A stretch of DNA of 64,000 nt from an uncultured Prevotellaceae bacterium (GTDB lineage Bacteria; Bacteroidota; Bacteroidia; Bacteroidales; Bacteroidaceae): positions 62,001 to 126,000 of the forward strand of contig CACXQL010000002.1 in the NCBI GenBank assembly GCA_902769805.1. Reading direction: 5' to 3'. The position numbers were made by a program, and so were the translations under genes. Below, piece by piece: positions 34,446-44,830 of this stretch (its first letter is position 1; each line of letters begins with the position of its first letter). The notes under the pieces were generated by a model that was not told the origin of the DNA, ran no database searches, and saw nothing but the letters and a program-made list of their open reading frames with translations.

Positions 34446-34790
34446 AATAACAATGTTACTTTCAAATTCCTTCCATATATATGTCAAGTTAATAACATGT
34501 ATTATATAATCGTAAGTTCGAAGCGATTTCTATACAGGATTTTTAATTTATTAACTACTGGGAGGGGTGTTTAACTTACCTTAATATCAGTAGCCTATGT
34601 AGATGGGAGAGATAATATGTGGAACGACTCTTGCTGTCAGATCAAAATTTATTACCGTGTAACCGTACAAGTTCTTTAAGAAGGTTATGGTCACGGACAG
34701 GGATGGCAACAGCAATAGTTTCATAAACTTAATACCGTTATTCTAATTCCGCCATCACACTCACGGAAAAGTATACGCTCCACCATCCCG
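34446..34790. other. Intergenic stretch with no convincing gene
   Basis: The stretch has mixed composition, and no frame exceeds about 25 codons with credible features. A short plus-strand frame at about 34666-34746 (FFKKVMVTDRDGNSNS) looks like protein-coding sequence that has decayed, but no family can be named. The likely promoter of the three-gene module lies in the last 100 bp before 34445; no clear box was seen. Confidence 0.5.
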
Positions 34791-35273
34791 TTAAAAACTA
34801 TTATGGTACCGCTTGTACTTGAGTTTACGGTTATGACAATAGATGATGATTACAATGCCAAGAGCCAGAGGGACGAGGGCACATAGGGCAAAGAACAGGA
34901 AGAAGGCACCGCCGATATTAAAACCTATGGCTCCTCGGGGCGCGAACTCCGGCTCAGCATATTGCGCCAGGCTGTCGCTGAGTTCCATTGCCGTGATGGT
35001 ATCACCAGCTGCCTCTGCCTTATCAATCATAGCCTGGATGCGCTGATATTCTGCCTGTAAATGAGCGGAGTCGGCATGATACGCTTCCATTGCCTTCTCG
35101 TATTCCTCATACGATGCCGCATGCTCAGCACGAAGCTCATCCATGTGTTCCTCGCCTTGGAAGATCATGGCGACACACAAGAGGATGAACAGCAGACTGC
35201 CTATCGTCAACACCCAGCCTGTAGCGTTCAGGCATCCACTGGGTTTCTTTACAGGTCGGATGATATCTTGCAT
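34791..35273 (-). CDS. Two-helix membrane protein with central coiled coil
   Basis: The protein has 160 residues. A membrane helix (about 18-38, GWVLTIGSLLFILLCVAMIF) is followed by a charged coiled coil (about 42-100) and a second helix (about 122-145, FFLFFALCALVPLALGIVIII). Both termini are predicted in the cytoplasm. It begins 5 bp after hisS ends, so it is probably co-transcribed. No family recognised. Confidence 0.7.
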   Translation of the reverse strand: MQDIIRPVKKPSGCLNATGWVLTIGSLLFILLCVAMIFQGEEHMDELRAEHAASYEEYEKAMEAYHADSAHLQAEYQRIQAMIDKAEAAGDTITAMELSDSLAQYAEPEFAPRGAIGFNIGGAFFLFFALCALVPLALGIVIIIYCHNRKLKYKRYHNSF

Positions 35274-35278
35274 ATCCG

Positions 35279-36634
35279 TTAACGGATGGATTCTATCAGT
35301 TCGTCAGGAGTCAGAAGCTGTTGCTCGCCAGTCTCCATATTCTTCAGCATCACCTTGCCCTCATGGATCTCATTCTCACCGGCAAGAACCACAAAGGGAA
35401 TCTGCTTCGCATTGGCATAGCTCATCTGTTTCTTCATCTTGGCAGCATCAGGATAGATCTCTGCACGAAAGCCACTTGCACGAACCTTATTAATGATAGG
35501 CAGGCAGTACGCAGTTTCTTTCTCTCCGAAGTTGATGAAGAGTATCTGAGTAGCGTTCATAGAGTCCTTGGGATAGAGGTCGAGGGTGTTCAGCACGTCA
35601 TAGATACGGTCGGCACCAAAGGAGATGCCTACCCCACTCAACCCTGGCATGCCAAAGATACCCGTGAGGTTGTCATAGCGTCCTCCACCAGTAATACTGC
35701 CCATCTCCACATCAAGAGCCTTTACCTCGAAGATAGCACCTGTATAGTAGTTTAAGCCACGAGCCAGTGTCAGGTCTAACTGGATCTCATTCTTCAGTCC
35801 GACAGCCTTGAGTACCTTCAGGATATACTGGGTCTCCTCAACACCCTTCTGACCAGTCTCACTGTCTCTCAGCACCTCGGCTATCGTCTGGAGTTTCTCG
35901 TCATTCGTGCCACTAAGGGAGATGATCGGCTGCAACTTGGTAATCTGCTCCTCGCTCAGTCCATCCTCACGCAACTCTGCATTCACATTGTCAATACCTA
36001 TCTTATCGAGTTTGTCGATGGCGACGGTGATATCCACGATCTTGTCGGCAGCCCCAATCACCTCCGCGATACCGGAGAGAATCTTACGGTTATTGATCTT
36101 GATCTGTACACGAATACCGAAACGGGAGAACACCGTATCGACAATCTGCATCAGCTCAACCTCGTTGAGAAGCGAGTCAGAGCCCACCACATCAGCGTCA
36201 CACTGGTAGAACTCGCGATAGCGACCTTTCTGAGGACGGTCAGCACGCCATACTGGTTGTATCTGATAGCGCTTGAACGGCAGTTGCAACTCCTCGCGGT
36301 GCATCACCACATAACGGGCAAAAGGAACGGTGAGGTCGTAGCGGAGACCTTTCTCACAAAGCTTCGCAGCGAGGTGCAGCGGGTTACGCTCTTGCAGTTC
36401 CTGTTCTGTCACCTTATTCATGAAGTCGCCACTGTTCAGGACCTTGAAGAGCAGTTTATCCCCCTCTTCTCCGTATTTCCCCATCAGTGTCTGCAAGGTC
36501 TCCATGGCAGGTGTCTCTATCTGCTGGAAGCCATAGAGCGCATAGACCTCACGGATGGTATTGAAGATATAGTTGCGCTTCGCCATCTCCACTGGTCCGA
36601 AGTCGCGTGTACCTTTGGGAATACTTGGTTTCAT
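35279..36634 (-). CDS. hisS: Histidyl-tRNA synthetase
   Basis: The protein has 451 residues. Class II motifs are present: motif 1 around PKGTRDF, motif 2 [10 protein letters not shown], the histidine-specific [13 protein letters not shown], then [10 protein letters not shown] and GISFGADRI (motif 3). A C-terminal anticodon-binding domain follows (about 350-451). It charges tRNA-His. It lies 33 bp downstream of purA, and that gap is filled by four ATTGAGA/ATTGAAA heptads. Confidence 0.97.
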   Translation of the reverse strand: MKPSIPKGTRDFGPVEMAKRNYIFNTIREVYALYGFQQIETPAMETLQTLMGKYGEEGDKLLFKVLNSGDFMNKVTEQELQERNPLHLAAKLCEKGLRYDLTVPFARYVVMHREELQLPFKRYQIQPVWRADRPQKGRYREFYQCDADVVGSDSLLNEVELMQIVDTVFSRFGIRVQIKINNRKILSGIAEVIGAADKIVDITVAIDKLDKIGIDNVNAELREDGLSEEQITKLQPIISLSGTNDEKLQTIAEVLRDSETGQKGVEETQYILKVLKAVGLKNEIQLDLTLARGLNYYTGAIFEVKALDVEMGSITGGGRYDNLTGIFGMPGLSGVGISFGADRIYDVLNTLDLYPKDSMNATQILFINFGEKETAYCLPIINKVRASGFRAEIYPDAAKMKKQMSYANAKQIPFVVLAGENEIHEGKVMLKNMETGEQQLLTPDELIESIR

Positions 36635-36638
36635 TCAA

Positions 36639-36666
36639 ATTGAGAATTGAGAATTGAAAATTGAAA
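36639..36666. repeat. 7-bp tandem repeat in the purA-hisS gap
   Basis: Four heptads, ATTGAGA twice then ATTGAAA twice, fill 28 of 33 bp between the purA stop and the hisS ATG. Related heptads occur in the rnfE-rnfA gap (21457-21470). Confidence 0.8.
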
Positions 36667-36667
36667 G

Positions 36668-37942
36668 TTATCCCTTACGTACAATAGTCTGTGCACGGTC
36701 AGGACCGATAGAGATAATCTTGATAGGAGTCTCCAACTCAGCCTCAAGGAACTGGATATACTCCTTGAAAGCCTGCGGGAACTGATCCTCACTGGTAAAC
36801 TGTGTCATATCTGTCTTCCAACCTGGAAGCTCTTTATAGATTGGTTCGATACCTTCCTCGATGTCATAGGGGAAATAGTCTATCTCCTGTCCGTTCTGCT
36901 TATATGCCACACAAGCCTTGATGGTGTCGAAGTCATCCAGCACATCACTCTTCATCATGATCAGCTGAGTGACACCATTCACCATGATAGAGTATTTCAA
37001 GGCTACCAAGTCGATCCAGCCACAACGACGCTCACGACCAGTTACAGCACCATACTCATGACCCAGGTCACGGATGCGCTTGCCTGTCTCATCAAACAAC
37101 TCTGTGGGGAAAGGTCCGGCACCTACACGAGTGCAATATGCCTTCATGATACCATAGACATCACCAATCTTGTTAGGTCCAATACCCAGACCCGTGCAGG
37201 CACCTGCACAGATGGTATTAGAAGAAGTGACAAAAGGATAAGAGCCGAAGTCTATATCCAGCATCGTACCCTGAGCACCCTCACAAAGCACACTCTTACC
37301 ACTCCTCAGCAGGTTGTTGATCTCATGCTCTGAGTCGACGATGGGGAACTGGCGAAGATACTCAACACCCTCCAGCCATTTCTTCTCCACCTCCGTGATA
37401 TCATAGTCGAAGTTCAGCGACTTCAGGATAGCGTCATGACGAGCCTTCGCCTTCGCATATTTCTCTTCAAAGTTCTCAAGGATATCACCCACACGCAAGC
37501 CGTTGCGGGACACCTTGTCCGTATAGGTAGGACCGATACCCTTTCCGGTGGTACCTACCTTATCCTTACCCTTCTGAGCCTCATAGGCAGCATCCAACAC
37601 ACGATGGGTTGGCATAATCAGGTGGGCTTTCTTGGAGATATGCAGACGGGAACGTAGTTCATGACCACTGGCTTCCAATGCCTTAGCCTCCTCCATAAAG
37701 AGGTCAGGAGCCAATACGACACCATTACCGATGATATTTACCTTACCACCCTGGAAGATACCTGAGGGGATGCTGCGAAGCACATACTTCTGTCCCTCGA
37801 ACTCCAGTGTATGACCAGCATTGGGACCACCCTGAAAGCGAGCCACGACATCATACTGCGGAGTCAGTACATCGACCACCTTACCTTTTCCCTCATCGCC
37901 CCACTGTAACCCAAGCAGGACATCTACTTTACCTTGATTCAT
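36668..37942 (-). CDS. purA: Adenylosuccinate synthetase
   Basis: The protein has 424 residues. The GTP-binding loop GDEGKGK lies at about 16-22. The IMP site GPNAGHT, the GTTGKGIGPTY loop and TGRERRCG are intact. It makes adenylosuccinate from IMP and aspartate, the first step towards AMP. The ATG lies 14 bp inside the end of the Fur-family gene, so translation is probably coupled. Confidence 0.97.
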   Translation of the reverse strand: MNQGKVDVLLGLQWGDEGKGKVVDVLTPQYDVVARFQGGPNAGHTLEFEGQKYVLRSIPSGIFQGGKVNIIGNGVVLAPDLFMEEAKALEASGHELRSRLHISKKAHLIMPTHRVLDAAYEAQKGKDKVGTTGKGIGPTYTDKVSRNGLRVGDILENFEEKYAKAKARHDAILKSLNFDYDITEVEKKWLEGVEYLRQFPIVDSEHEINNLLRSGKSVLCEGAQGTMLDIDFGSYPFVTSSNTICAGACTGLGIGPNKIGDVYGIMKAYCTRVGAGPFPTELFDETGKRIRDLGHEYGAVTGRERRCGWIDLVALKYSIMVNGVTQLIMMKSDVLDDFDTIKACVAYKQNGQEIDYFPYDIEEGIEPIYKELPGWKTDMTQFTSEDQFPQAFKEYIQFLEAELETPIKIISIGPDRAQTIVRKG

Positions 37943-38435
37943 TGTTCTTCTTATTTTGATTATCTTTCTTCTTCTTTATCTTGTAACGGGTAATCTTTGC
38001 CTGGCACGAGCTGCAGATGCCATAGATATACAAGGAGTATCCGTCTTTCCTGAAACGCTTGAGATGCATATTAGCAATCGTCTCAGATACCTGGGGGGAC
38101 TTAATCTCCGTCACTTTACCACAGACAGTGCATATCTGGTGACTGTGACTGTTGTTGTCATAGCAAGCCTCGTATTTCGTCTGTCCCTGAAAACGGTGGC
38201 GAATGACCAGTCGCAACTCCATAAACAGTTTCAGGGTATTATACAGTGTCGCACGACTGACAGGAAAATTATTCTCTTCTGACAGTTTCTCACTTAACTC
38301 GTCAAGGGTGAAATGACCATTCGTATCATAGACAGCATCCAATATCGCATAACGCTCAGGTGTCTTGCGATGGTTGTTCATCTCCAGATAACTGGTTAAT
38401 ATCTGCCTGACGGTAGTCCTAACACTTTCTTTCAT
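37929..38435 (-). CDS. Fur-family metal or peroxide regulator
   Basis: The protein has 168 residues. The winged helix (about 20-80) includes FPVSRATLYNTLKLF, the recognition helix. The dimer domain has metal sites: H-x-H (NSHSHQ), CTVCGK and CSSC, the structural zinc cysteines. The lysine-rich tail after residue 150 is unusual. It could be Fur, PerR or Zur-like; sequence alone does not say. A -7 box TAATTTTG lies upstream at 38461-38468 on the minus strand. Its stop overlaps purA. Confidence 0.85.
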   Translation of the reverse strand: MKESVRTTVRQILTSYLEMNNHRKTPERYAILDAVYDTNGHFTLDELSEKLSEENNFPVSRATLYNTLKLFMELRLVIRHRFQGQTKYEACYDNNSHSHQICTVCGKVTEIKSPQVSETIANMHLKRFRKDGYSLYIYGICSSCQAKITRYKIKKKKDNQNKKNNESR

Positions 38436-38500
38436 TGAGTCATAATACCAAAAAACCGCACAAAATTACAACATTTTATTCAGAATACGGCATGATTAAT

Positions 38501-39115
38501 TTAAAAAATATCTAAATTAAGACTTTTAAGTGCACTTTTTGCCAATCGCTCATACATAAGACCTAATTCTGAAAAGCGGATGATGCTCTGCATAGCGGCT
38601 TTTCTCACTGAGGGTGCTGGACATTGAAGGGCAGCGAGAGCCTGGTCGATAAACTCATTAATCCCCCTCTCGTTTGGCTCTTGTTTATTCATAAATAGTC
38701 TCGAGAGGACATGAAAACCGCATAACTGTTCCATATCCTTATCGGAGGCAATCCACTGGTAGGCTTTCTCTGGGGCATACGGCAGGTGCTGATACAAATT
38801 GAAGGCTGCCTGCTCAGCAATCTCCTGGGAGGGTGTCTGTTCCATCCATATATCCACCACCTCAGGGAGTATCTGTTCCGCGGGCATGACCATCGTGGCA
38901 AGAATCTTACATTCCCTGACATCCGCCTTCCACAGTTCGATGGCAAGGTCATAGTCCTTCCCTATCTCCTCCGCCTTCTCTCTCAGCATCGGTATCGATG
39001 CCCCCCAGTTAAGCTTATAGTCCACTCCCTTGTCGCGCATCGACTGAGCCGTCTGTCCATCCATCAGCTGGCGTAACGACTGCTTGATCTCCTTTACCCG
39101 TTCTTTGGTATCCAT
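38501..39115 (-). CDS. AlkD-like DNA alkylation repair protein (HEAT-type)
   Basis: The protein has 204 residues and is all-helical with HEAT-like repeats. The family pattern ELWKADVRECKILATMV, then EIAEQAAFNL, fits the DNA alkylation repair (AlkD) group, which removes bulky alkylated bases without flipping them. The protein is a little shorter than Bacillus AlkD (about 235). It lies 15 bp after the dipeptidyl peptidase III gene. Some relatives have no repair role. Confidence 0.7.
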   Translation of the reverse strand: MDTKERVKEIKQSLRQLMDGQTAQSMRDKGVDYKLNWGASIPMLREKAEEIGKDYDLAIELWKADVRECKILATMVMPAEQILPEVVDIWMEQTPSQEIAEQAAFNLYQHLPYAPEKAYQWIASDKDMEQLCGFHVLSRLFMNKQEPNERGINEFIDQALAALQCPAPSVRKAAMQSIIRFSELGLMYERLAKSALKSLNLDIF

Positions 39116-39130
39116 CTATCACTCTCCATT

Positions 39131-41074
39131 TCAAATCAACGTCCCATAGTCCTCACTATAGCGTAACATCTGCTCAGCATAGCCTTCCGTATAGTCTACT
39201 TCAATATCCGTGACCTCTCCCTGCTCGTTCCTGACAGGTACCAGTCTGGGGTTGATGAAGCCCTTGTAAGGTGCCAGATTCAGTCGACGATAACGCTCCA
39301 GTATCTCCTGATGGATAACAGGGTCCACCTTCACGCCATAATGTTCCACCAGTTGTCTCGCCGCCTCATAGTCGCCCTCACTCTTGATGCGTTGTATTTC
39401 TGCCAGCAATTGAGCGAAGAGGCTGCGCAACGCCTCATAGTCGCGAATCTGCACATAAGTCTTGCCCTCACGCTTCACCAATACTATCACGTCGCTGTTC
39501 TCATAACACCAATGAGCGATAAGTGCACGATTACGCATGTGTGCCTCTTCAATCTGACTACCTGGTTGAATACGAATGAGCTGGGTCAACAGACCGTTCA
39601 TGATATAACTGTAATACTGGGACTTAAAAGCCTCCTCATTGGGAGTCAATCCTAACTCCACCAACTTGGTGTCGGCAATATAATATAAACCGAAGAGGTC
39701 AGCTCTCGCTTCCTCGATGACATTGCCATACGACTTCAGTGCATCAGGGTCTGTACCTGAAAGTAGCTGTCCACTACCATGACCTAAGCATTCATGAAGG
39801 TCAGTATGAAGGTCGTCACAGATATCCCCATACTGCTCTATCAACTGTAATGTCTCCGCATCTATGACAAATTCCTCCTTGAAGCCATTACCGTGAGCTG
39901 CCTTGTTATAGGCATCCGTGATATTGGTGATAGTGATACTCTTACTACCATACTGTACGCGGATCCAGTCAGCATTGGGGAGATTGATGCCGATAGCGGT
40001 AGAAGGATACTCATCACCTCCCAACATCGCTGCACAGATAGCATTCGCAGTCACTCCCCTCACCTGTCTCTTACGGAAACGTGGATCCACAGGAGAGTGA
40101 TCCTCAAACCACTGGGCATTCTGACTGATAGTCTGTGTGCGCCTGGTTGCTTCCAAATCCTTATATTCCACGATACCCTCCCATGAGCCCTTCAGACATA
40201 AGGGATCGCCATATACCTCTATGAAACCGTTGACAAAATCAATCCTTCCTTCATGCTCGTTTACCCACTCCTTACAATAGGTGTTGAAGCATTGCAGGTC
40301 ACCAGTACGATAATAGGCTGTCAGATGGTTGATAATCTGTACCTGTCTGTCATTCTCAGCATACTCCCTCGCCTGTTCCAGCCAATAAACGATCTTCTCG
40401 ATGGCAGTAGAATACTTTCCCCCGATATGCCATACATCCTCTTGCAACTGTCCATCTCTCTTCACCAGCGTGGCATTCAAGCCAAAGGAAGGAGGTTCTT
40501 CTCCCTGATAGGCATCCTTCTGTTGCTGATAGAACGCTTCTGCTTCCTCCTGGGTGACATCCTGGTAGAAATTACAGGCAGAGGTCGCCACGAGGTCGTC
40601 CCCATCATTCTTATTGACTCGCTTGGGAAGCACCTCAGGGTGGAAGATGACAGGGAAAAGCTCATCGCAGAAAGCACTCAAGCACTCATCTTTCCTTAAT
40701 GGAAGGCTCTCGATAGGAAGTCCTTTTAATATCTCACGCAGATAGTCCTCACTGAATGACGGCTGAAACTTCTCACACCCATAGTGATGATAGATACCAT
40801 TTGAGAACCACACACGTTTTAGGTAAACCTCCAAAGCACGGAACTCCTCTGTGTCATGAGAGACGGAGGGAGCTGTATAGATTACCTCCAGCATCTTACG
40901 GATACGGAGATTGTATTTGCCAAACTGGTCGAAGGTGATATCCCGACCATACAGTGTTGCTTTCGACAAAGCATAGATATATTGCTTCTGACGCAAAGAT
41001 AACTGCTCAAATCCGTTTAAGCGGTATCTGAGCAGTTGCAAGTCAGCGAAGCGTTCGTCTGAATAACTAAACAT
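39131..41074 (-). CDS. Dipeptidyl peptidase III (M49 family)
   Basis: The protein has 647 residues with no clear signal peptide. The zinc-site motif HECLGH (HExxGH) is at about residue 427, and the third ligand lies in EEARADLFGLYY at about residue 455. M49 enzymes release dipeptides from the N-terminus of short peptides. Related Bacteroidota proteins are common. The start overlaps the AraC-type regulator by eight bases. The HExxxH motif is also found in the RHS toxin tip at 8611, although there is no other likeness. Confidence 0.92.
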   Translation of the reverse strand: MFSYSDERFADLQLLRYRLNGFEQLSLRQKQYIYALSKATLYGRDITFDQFGKYNLRIRKMLEVIYTAPSVSHDTEEFRALEVYLKRVWFSNGIYHHYGCEKFQPSFSEDYLREILKGLPIESLPLRKDECLSAFCDELFPVIFHPEVLPKRVNKNDGDDLVATSACNFYQDVTQEEAEAFYQQQKDAYQGEEPPSFGLNATLVKRDGQLQEDVWHIGGKYSTAIEKIVYWLEQAREYAENDRQVQIINHLTAYYRTGDLQCFNTYCKEWVNEHEGRIDFVNGFIEVYGDPLCLKGSWEGIVEYKDLEATRRTQTISQNAQWFEDHSPVDPRFRKRQVRGVTANAICAAMLGGDEYPSTAIGINLPNADWIRVQYGSKSITITNITDAYNKAAHGNGFKEEFVIDAETLQLIEQYGDICDDLHTDLHECLGHGSGQLLSGTDPDALKSYGNVIEEARADLFGLYYIADTKLVELGLTPNEEAFKSQYYSYIMNGLLTQLIRIQPGSQIEEAHMRNRALIAHWCYENSDVIVLVKREGKTYVQIRDYEALRSLFAQLLAEIQRIKSEGDYEAARQLVEHYGVKVDPVIHQEILERYRRLNLAPYKGFINPRLVPVRNEQGEVTDIEVDYTEGYAEQMLRYSEDYGTLI

Positions 41075-41537
41075 TTCCCTTTTTCTTGGTCTTTTTTGAC
41101 TTCTTTACCTTTTCCGATGGATGATGCTCGAAATGCTGCAGACGATAATCGCGTGGAGTCATGTTCATAAACTTGAAGAAAGACGCATAGAACGACTGAC
41201 GGTTAGAAAAACCGACCATGTCACTCACCTCCTCCATCGTCAGACTCTGGTAACGCTTGTCCACCATAATTGTCATAGCTTCCTCAATACGGAACTTATT
41301 GACAAAAGTCGTGTAGTTCATGTGAAACTGAACATTAACGACAGCAGAAATATAACGAGTGTTCGTTCCTAAATCCTCTGCTAACTTCTTGGCAGAATAA
41401 TCCTTGTCCTTGTATTTCTTCTGCATGACAATGACATGGAGGATCTTCTCCTTCAGTTCATCCATCAACTGAGGATTCACCAAGCTGCGATAAGCAGCTT
41501 CTTTCTCTTTTTTCTCGGTGATGTTGTACTTTGGCAT
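41067..41537 (-). CDS. AraC-family transcriptional regulator (short)
   Basis: The start at 41537 (MPKYNITEKK) gives 156 residues. The C-terminal AraC DNA-binding domain has two HTH motifs: KKLAEDLGTNTRYISAVV and MEEVSDMVGFSNRQSFYASF, then MTPRDYR. No sensor domain is recognised in the short N-terminal part, and the lysine-rich tail is extended. It is followed by the dipeptidase gene, overlapping by eight bases. Promoters for it and for recQ face away from each other in the 120-bp gap. Confidence 0.87.
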   Translation of the reverse strand: MPKYNITEKKEKEAAYRSLVNPQLMDELKEKILHVIVMQKKYKDKDYSAKKLAEDLGTNTRYISAVVNVQFHMNYTTFVNKFRIEEAMTIMVDKRYQSLTMEEVSDMVGFSNRQSFYASFFKFMNMTPRDYRLQHFEHHPSEKVKKSKKTKKKGNV

Positions 41538-41574
41538 ATCAACTGAGGAATTGGTTATTTGTATTAATTCTTTG

Positions 41575-41582
41575 CAAATATA
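41575..41582 (-). promoter_or_regulatory. -7 box of the AraC-type regulator
   Basis: TATATTTG on the minus strand, 37 nt upstream of the ATG at 41537. Confidence 0.45.
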
Positions 41583-41636
41583 ATAAAAAAATTCCATTCA
41601 ATATACTTTTTTTCAACATTTTTTAAAAAAAATGAA

Positions 41637-41644
41637 TATCTTTG
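41637..41644 (+). promoter_or_regulatory. -7 box of recQ
   Basis: TATCTTTG ends 15 nt before the recQ ATG at 41660. The short leader leaves no room for a normal ribosome-binding site. Confidence 0.55.
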
Positions 41645-41659
41645 CCCTAAAATACGTCT

Positions 41660-43486
41660 ATGGATATCAAAGCGGTATTAAAAAAATATTACGGATATGA
41701 CTCTTTCAGAGAAAAACAAGAGGATATCATCAATACAGTTCTGTGCCGACAAGACTGTCTGGTTCTGATGCCGACAGGTGGAGGAAAAAGTATCTGTTAT
41801 CAGATACCTGCCATCGTCCTGTCCGGTACTGCTGTTATCATCTCTCCACTCATCAGTCTGATGAAAGACCAGGTGGAGAGCCTGCAAGCCAATGGTATTG
41901 AAGCGGCAGCCCTTCATGGCGGCAACGATTTCAGCAAGGACACTGTCATCCGACGGAAATGTATGAACGGTACACTTAAGCTGCTCTATATCTCTCCAGA
42001 GAAACTGTTGACAGAGATACCTGTTTTGTTAAAACAAATGAACATATCACTATTTGCTATCGACGAGGCACATTGCATCAGCCAATGGGGACATGACTTC
42101 CGACCAGAATACACACAACTGGACATCCTCCACCATGAGTTCCCTGATGTCCCCATCATGGCACTGACAGCTACTGCAGATAAGATAACACGACAGGATA
42201 TTATCAAACAGTTACAACTGAAAGAACCAAAGACTTTTATCTCCAGTTTCGACCGTCCCAACCTCAGCCTGACTGTCAAGCGAGGATATGACACGAAGGA
42301 AAAAGACAGCTATATTCTGAACTTTATCAAGGCACGTCCACTGGAAAGCGGAATCATCTATTGTCTAAGTAGAAAGACTACAGAGAAGGTGGCTAATTTT
42401 CTGTTAAAGAACAACATAAGGACTTCCATCTATCATGCAGGGATGAGTCAGAACGACCGCGACAAAGCCCAGCTGGATTTCCAAAGAGATGATATACAGG
42501 TTATCTGTGCCACTATTGCCTTCGGTATGGGTATCGACAAGAGTAACGTCCGTTGGGTGATTCATTACAACATGCCTAAAAGTATTGAAAGTTTCTATCA
42601 GGAGATTGGACGTGCCGGACGTGACGGCGCTCCAGCAGAGACAGTGCTTTTCTACTCTCTTGCCGACGTGATTCAGTTATCCCAGTTTGCCAAGGAAAGC
42701 GGACAGAAAGAAGTAAACCTTGACAAATTGCGTAGGATGCAGGAATATGCAGAATCAGGGATATGCCGACGACGTATTTTGTTAAATTATTTCGGAGAAC
42801 AACGTGACCATGACTGTGGCAATTGTGATGTCTGCGAGCATCCGCCCCGTCGTTTCGACGGTACAGAATATATCCAGATGGCATTGAGTGCCGTCAAGCG
42901 TACTAATGAGACGGTGCGCACCTCTACCGTCATAGAGATACTGAAAGGCATCGCCTCGCCGACTGTCAAGAAGAAAGGATATGAGGGTATGAAGACCTTC
43001 GGTGTGGGAAAAGCTATCTCCACCAACGACTGGCAGGACTATCTTCTACAAATGCTGCAGATGGGATTCATAGAGATTCTCTACGACCAGGGGAACATCA
43101 TCAAGATTACAGAGAGCGGCAATGATGTACTCTATGGGCGCAAACGGGCAGAACTATGTATCATAGACCATACCGCAAAGGAGGCTGCCAAAACCAAGAA
43201 GAAAAGACTTCATTTGGAAATACCTGCCATTAGTATTCCTGGACTGCCAGAAACGACAGGTGTGGAGGACAAGAAACTCTTCGAGGCACTCAGGGCACTC
43301 CGTCGACAGTGTGCGGAAGAAGAAGGATTCCCACCTTATATTATCTTCAGTGACAAAGTGCTGCACTCCCTTGCCACCATCAAGCCTACATCACTGGAGG
43401 CTTTTGGCTATATACAAGGTATCGGGACACACAAACAGCAGAAATACGGGCGGCGTTTTGTGGCACTCATCCAAAAGTACGTCTAA
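41660..43486 (+). CDS. recQ: ATP-dependent DNA helicase RecQ
   Basis: The protein has 608 residues. The helicase core has motif I PTGGGKS (about 37-43), DEAHCISQWGHDFRPEY (motif II with the RecQ loop), and motif VI GRAGRDG. The zinc domain has C-x-C sites (SGICRRR, DCGNCDVCEHP). An RQC winged helix follows, then an HRDC domain (about 535-608). It unwinds DNA at stalled forks and in recombination. It is complete and the only plus-strand gene among minus-strand neighbours. Confidence 0.97.
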   Translation: MDIKAVLKKYYGYDSFREKQEDIINTVLCRQDCLVLMPTGGGKSICYQIPAIVLSGTAVIISPLISLMKDQVESLQANGIEAAALHGGNDFSKDTVIRRKCMNGTLKLLYISPEKLLTEIPVLLKQMNISLFAIDEAHCISQWGHDFRPEYTQLDILHHEFPDVPIMALTATADKITRQDIIKQLQLKEPKTFISSFDRPNLSLTVKRGYDTKEKDSYILNFIKARPLESGIIYCLSRKTTEKVANFLLKNNIRTSIYHAGMSQNDRDKAQLDFQRDDIQVICATIAFGMGIDKSNVRWVIHYNMPKSIESFYQEIGRAGRDGAPAETVLFYSLADVIQLSQFAKESGQKEVNLDKLRRMQEYAESGICRRRILLNYFGEQRDHDCGNCDVCEHPPRRFDGTEYIQMALSAVKRTNETVRTSTVIEILKGIASPTVKKKGYEGMKTFGVGKAISTNDWQDYLLQMLQMGFIEILYDQGNIIKITESGNDVLYGRKRAELCIIDHTAKEAAKTKKKRLHLEIPAISIPGLPETTGVEDKKLFEALRALRRQCAEEEGFPPYIIFSDKVLHSLATIKPTSLEAFGYIQGIGTHKQQKYGRRFVALIQKYV

Positions 43487-44808
43487 GGATTCAGGTCCTG
43501 CAAAGGAATATCACGCAAGGCATGAAGATAGTTCATACGTTGTTCCATCGCCTTACCCCACTGCTCAGAGAACAGTTTACCGACATCCAGGTCGAGTTTC
43601 CATGTGCCACGAGATTCCAGACGATCTATCATTGTTCCTAACGTAATATTCCTAATATCCTCAGCAGGCATGTATTGAGAAGTCTCACCTTTCTCGTCAC
43701 TGGTAAGCTCAACAATAAGACCTGCCTCCATCAACTCAAACAACAAATCGTTGACAATACGGATAGGTATCGTCGTCTCATCACGCAGTGTCACGGCAGT
43801 GTGGGGTTTTCCTCCTTCTGCAAAACGATGGCACAACCTACTCATCAGCAAAGCACATAGCATAGTACGGTAACGATAACTGATCTCATTCGTGTTTGCA
43901 TCATAGTCGTAGTAGTCCAGGTACTGGTTAGCATAACACAGTTCCGCACCAAACAGACAGATGGTCCATGATATCTGTACCCACAACATGAACAATGGTA
44001 AAGCAGCGAAGGACCCATAGATAGCATTATATCCTGACAGGAATATCTGGGAATGGATATAGAATATCTGCAAGCCCTGCATGGCGATACCAGCAAGGAT
44101 ACCTGGCACGATAGCATTGGAAGGCTTCACATGCGTGTTGGGCATGAAGATATAGAGGGCTATGAACATACCCGACATCAGCACATAAGGTATCAGGTCT
44201 ATCAGAAAACGGAATGCGGGACCCAGTACAAGAATATCAGGCATGGAGTCTACTATGGTTGCCATGAAGATGGAGATACCAGAGGTCAGTACGATGATAA
44301 TCGGAAAACAGAAGAACATCGCCAGATAGTCTGTAAAGGTACGGAACAGACTTCGTGGTGTCTTCACCTGCCATATCTCATTGAATGCCTCCTCTACATT
44401 ACTCACCAGCATCAACACCGTATAGAGCATGAACAACAGACCGATACCCAAGAAGATACCGCTCCTGGTATGCACGAGATAGCTGTTGACAAAACCTATG
44501 ATTGCCTCAGCCGCCTGCGGCTGAGACTGGAAGGCATCACGGAACCATATCTCTATGTATTTGTTATAACCAAAGCCACGGGCAATGGCAAAGACAACAG
44601 CAAGGATGGGAACGATGGCAAGCAACGTACTGTATGTCAGTGCAGATGCCTTCGTCATCACCCGTTTCGTGGTAAAGAAACGAATGGCAAGGACGAGTTT
44701 CTTCAGGACTCCCACCAGAAGGAACTCCACTGGGGACACCTCACCAGACGATATTCTCCAGATATCCACCTGAAAGAAACGAATGACCCTTTGTATATTA
44801 CTTCCCAT
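43483..44808 (-). CDS. YihY/BrkB-family inner-membrane protein
   Basis: The protein has 441 residues. About six transmembrane helices lie between residues 35 and 270 (for example ASALTYSTLLAIVPILAVVFAI, split by loops, and ALPLFMLWVQISWTICLFGAEL). A soluble C-terminal tail of about 150 residues is typical of the Bacteroidota version. The family was once called RNase BN, which is not its function. The role is unknown. The stop overlaps recQ by four bases. Confidence 0.88.
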   Translation of the reverse strand: MGSNIQRVIRFFQVDIWRISSGEVSPVEFLLVGVLKKLVLAIRFFTTKRVMTKASALTYSTLLAIVPILAVVFAIARGFGYNKYIEIWFRDAFQSQPQAAEAIIGFVNSYLVHTRSGIFLGIGLLFMLYTVLMLVSNVEEAFNEIWQVKTPRSLFRTFTDYLAMFFCFPIIIVLTSGISIFMATIVDSMPDILVLGPAFRFLIDLIPYVLMSGMFIALYIFMPNTHVKPSNAIVPGILAGIAMQGLQIFYIHSQIFLSGYNAIYGSFAALPLFMLWVQISWTICLFGAELCYANQYLDYYDYDANTNEISYRYRTMLCALLMSRLCHRFAEGGKPHTAVTLRDETTIPIRIVNDLLFELMEAGLIVELTSDEKGETSQYMPAEDIRNITLGTMIDRLESRGTWKLDLDVGKLFSEQWGKAMEQRMNYLHALRDIPLQDLNP

Positions 44809-44830
44809 TGCAGATAACTATAATAATAAA

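Noticed and set aside
34446..34790. A small plus-strand gene near 34666-34746.
   Set aside because: Only about 25 codons are open, with no start or ribosome-binding site; it looks like decayed sequence.
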